From Thamnaconus septentrionalis (Eukaryota > Chordata > Actinopteri > Tetraodontiformes > Monacanthidae): a stretch of DNA of 64,000 nt. The stretch is taken from the NCBI GenBank assembly GCA_009823395.1, contig CM020505.1:8926129-8990128 (forward strand), given 5' to 3'. The position numbers were made by a program, and so were the translations under genes. The notes beneath the pieces are model-generated. The model was not told the origin of the DNA and searched no databases. It saw nothing but the letters and a program-made list of their open reading frames with translations. Positions 62,241 to 64,000 of the stretch are shown one piece after another; the first letter of the stretch is position 1; every line of letters begins with the position of its first letter.

Positions 62241-62963
62241 AGTGCAAAAATATTGATCAAATCCATGTTACAAAGCAATGTAATTTGGGAGAAAAAAATA
62301 TAAAATAGGTTTCAAGAACAAACACATTTATATAAAAAGCAGGTCCACTTGTCAGGTGACCGTATTGCACCATGTATTCCAGAACATGGACCTGTGCTGT
62401 TTTGTTATTTCTACCCTGAATTAAAAGATGAAAATAATCTTTTTTAAAAATGTGTGGTACAGCGGGGCATCGGATAAGTGGGATTAACGTTAAGGTTTGC
62501 AATATGTTTTGTTGCCACTAGATGCCGCTAAACTGCACACGTTAGATCTTAAAAAATGAAATAAACAAGATCACCTCAAACTTGTCTCCCCTTGGAAACA
62601 ATATTCTATACCCTGATATTGCACTAAGCACGATTAAACATCCTATACAATAACCCCAAGACTTCAACAGCCTTTCCGAATTTTTCTATATTAATCTGAG
62701 GTATTTAAAATGATGTGTGATAGAGCGGGCACAGATAACGGGCCACATAATATAGTCCATGGTCATGCCAAATGGAACAGTTCACATATACAAACAAGGT
62801 GTATTTCTCACATGGTCACGTGCTCTTTTTAAAAACAATATTAATCGTGACATTTTAAAAAAAAAAACTTGGAGGTGCAGCCTTTAAAATGGTCCATGCA
62901 GAATCCTCCACAGGGAGGCATGTGGCTTGATGTAAAACCTGCTATATAAAACCAAGTTCAGCC
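62241..62963. other. Short intergenic/3' UTR region between ATMIN and C16orf46
   Basis: About 720 bases between convergent genes. It probably holds the 3' UTR of the C16orf46 homologue on the minus strand, although I found no canonical poly(A) signal there. A forward CTCF-like motif lies at 62514-62530. Confidence 0.5.
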
Positions 62964-63707
62964 TTAAAGACTGAGTGCATACATAGGAGCTGCGTCGTGT
63001 GCTCCGCTGCCAGAGTAAATGGCCCTCTTGCCCATTGAGGCGTGCGTTTGGTTTGAGGACAGAGACACCTGATAGCGACTGGGGATGGAAACACTGAAAG
63101 CGGACAGCAGCTGCGAGTTGCACTGAGAGACGTGGAGTTTGGAGTAAAGGCCCGAGTCGGGATTCATGACCGTGTCCACTCTTGTCCCTTTCATTCCGCC
63201 CTTCTTGTCCAACGCAAAGCTGTTTTTCTCTGAGGATTCTCCATCCAAAGGCCTCTGAGGGTAGATATGCTCGTTCAGCAGCTGAGGACTCAGCTGCAGC
63301 TCCTCGATGGGTGGTAAAAAGGTGAACTGTTTGATGGGAACCACCGTGTTGCTGCACCTGTGGATGGATTTTGAATTCTTGGCCGACTTGCTCTTTGGGG
63401 GATGGTCCTTGTGGCTCGCTTTCTTCTTTGGGTTCTCCTCCGGCAACATCTCCGGCATGTTCCTCCAGAAGGCATCGAAAACGGTCGACTCTGAAGCAGC
63501 TGCCGCCGCCGCCGCTGTGGTGTCGCTCCAGGACGCTGAGGACTGTCTCATCTCCGTGGACTTCTTAGACAATCTCTCCGCGTTGTGCAGCGCTAGGTCA
63601 ACAGAGAGGCGGCCCGGGCTGTCAGCCCGCTTGGTCATCCGGTTCTTGTTCCTCTTGGGAGAAACAAATATGCTGCTGAGTGGAGCCGCTCTGGTCCAAC
63701 CTCGGAC
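62964..63707 (-). CDS. C16orf46: C16orf46 homologue, last exon (partial gene)
   Basis: The last exon of an uncharacterised protein. It starts on the minus strand after an acceptor AAACAG at 63713-63708 in phase 0 (V-R-G-W-T-R-A-A-P) and stops with TAA at 62964. It encodes 247 residues, rich in Ser, Lys and Pro, with an alanine run (eight Ala, about 63499-63522), a basic K-K-K-A segment and no recognised domain. The start V-R-G-W-x-R and the F-L-P-P-I segment match my memory of human C16orf46, and the position after ATMIN is that of C16orf46. Upstream exons are outside the window or too short to find. Function is unknown. Confidence 0.68.
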   Translation of the reverse strand, partial: VRGWTRAAPLSSIFVSPKRNKNRMTKRADSPGRLSVDLALHNAERLSKKSTEMRQSSASWSDTTAAAAAAASESTVFDAFWRNMPEMLPEENPKKKASHKDHPPKSKSAKNSKSIHRCSNTVVPIKQFTFLPPIEELQLSPQLLNEHIYPQRPLDGESSEKNSFALDKKGGMKGTRVDTVMNPDSGLYSKLHVSQCNSQLLSAFSVSIPSRYQVSLSSNQTHASMGKRAIYSGSGAHDAAPMYALSL

Positions 63708-63884
63708 CTGTTTGAACATCGAAAGTGACGTTAAAGCTATTGGTAATATTTCTGATGATACTTCTTAATAGTTGGCAAAGAATGTCTGACATTTACAGCT
63801 GTTAGATTAGCACTTAAAAATAACAGGATACAGTCATGTTTTAAGGTATCCAGGGATTGTTTTACACATTGTACATATACACAA

Positions 63885-63923
<39 letters not shown>

Positions 63924-64000
63924 CATAAAAATCACTGTACTGTGCTGTTATATATTTTATCCCGTAAATACCTAAACTTAATGCTTTTGTTTCTCAGTTT
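63708..64000 (-). other. Upstream intron of the C16orf46 homologue
   Basis: Non-coding, with a (GT)n run at 63889-63922. The window ends inside it. Confidence 0.5.
63889..63922. repeat. (GT)n microsatellite
   Basis: About 17 GT units close to the right edge of the window. Confidence 0.94.

Overview
The window looks like teleost fish nuclear DNA. Genes are split by GT-AG introns, intergenic DNA is AT-rich and crowded with CA/TG and tetranucleotide microsatellites, and the interspersed repeats are of fish type (tRNA-derived SINEs, non-LTR tails, a hAT-like terminus). The gene order CDYL2 > CMC2 < CENPN > ATMIN > C16orf46 < is the order of human chromosome 16q23.2, so this is a conserved vertebrate synteny block. 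No bacterial, phage or CRISPR features are present.

Layout. Bases 1-23500 hold no gene I can support. They contain microsatellites, a degenerate non-LTR fragment (about 22674-23190) and several stretches that look by eye like conserved non-coding elements. At 23947-25729 (minus) there is a small two-exon gene for a 69-residue protein that I do not recognise. A tRNA-derived SINE lies at 26836-27075. A GC-rich promoter (about 28600-29560) starts CDYL2, whose seven coding exons run from 29127 to 46353 with a 3' UTR to about 48000. CMC2 (minus, 49773-50221) and CENPN (plus, 51770-54248) are head to head. A tandem-duplicated, telomere-like repeat ending in a hAT-like terminus separates CENPN from ATMIN (55309-60327, 3' UTR to about 62240). 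The last exon of a C16orf46 homologue (minus, 62964-63707) closes the window tail to tail with ATMIN.

Functions. CDYL2 is a chromodomain reader of methylated histone H3 with a crotonase-like domain. CMC2 is a twin-CX9C mitochondrial protein for cytochrome c oxidase assembly. CENPN is a kinetochore protein that recognises CENP-A nucleosomes. ATMIN is a zinc-finger transcription factor with many LC8 (DYNLL1)-binding TQT motifs. They share a neighbourhood, not one pathway.

Points of most interest: the unrecognised small gene; three single-base frame breaks inside otherwise well conserved exons (one in CDYL2, two in ATMIN), which are probably sequence errors but need reads; a GC-AG intron in ATMIN whose retention would give a zinc-finger-only protein; CTCF-like motifs in divergent orientation around the gene block; and the duplicated telomere-like repeat. 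Splice sites, frames and motifs were read by eye; family assignments rest on recognised protein similarity, not on a search.
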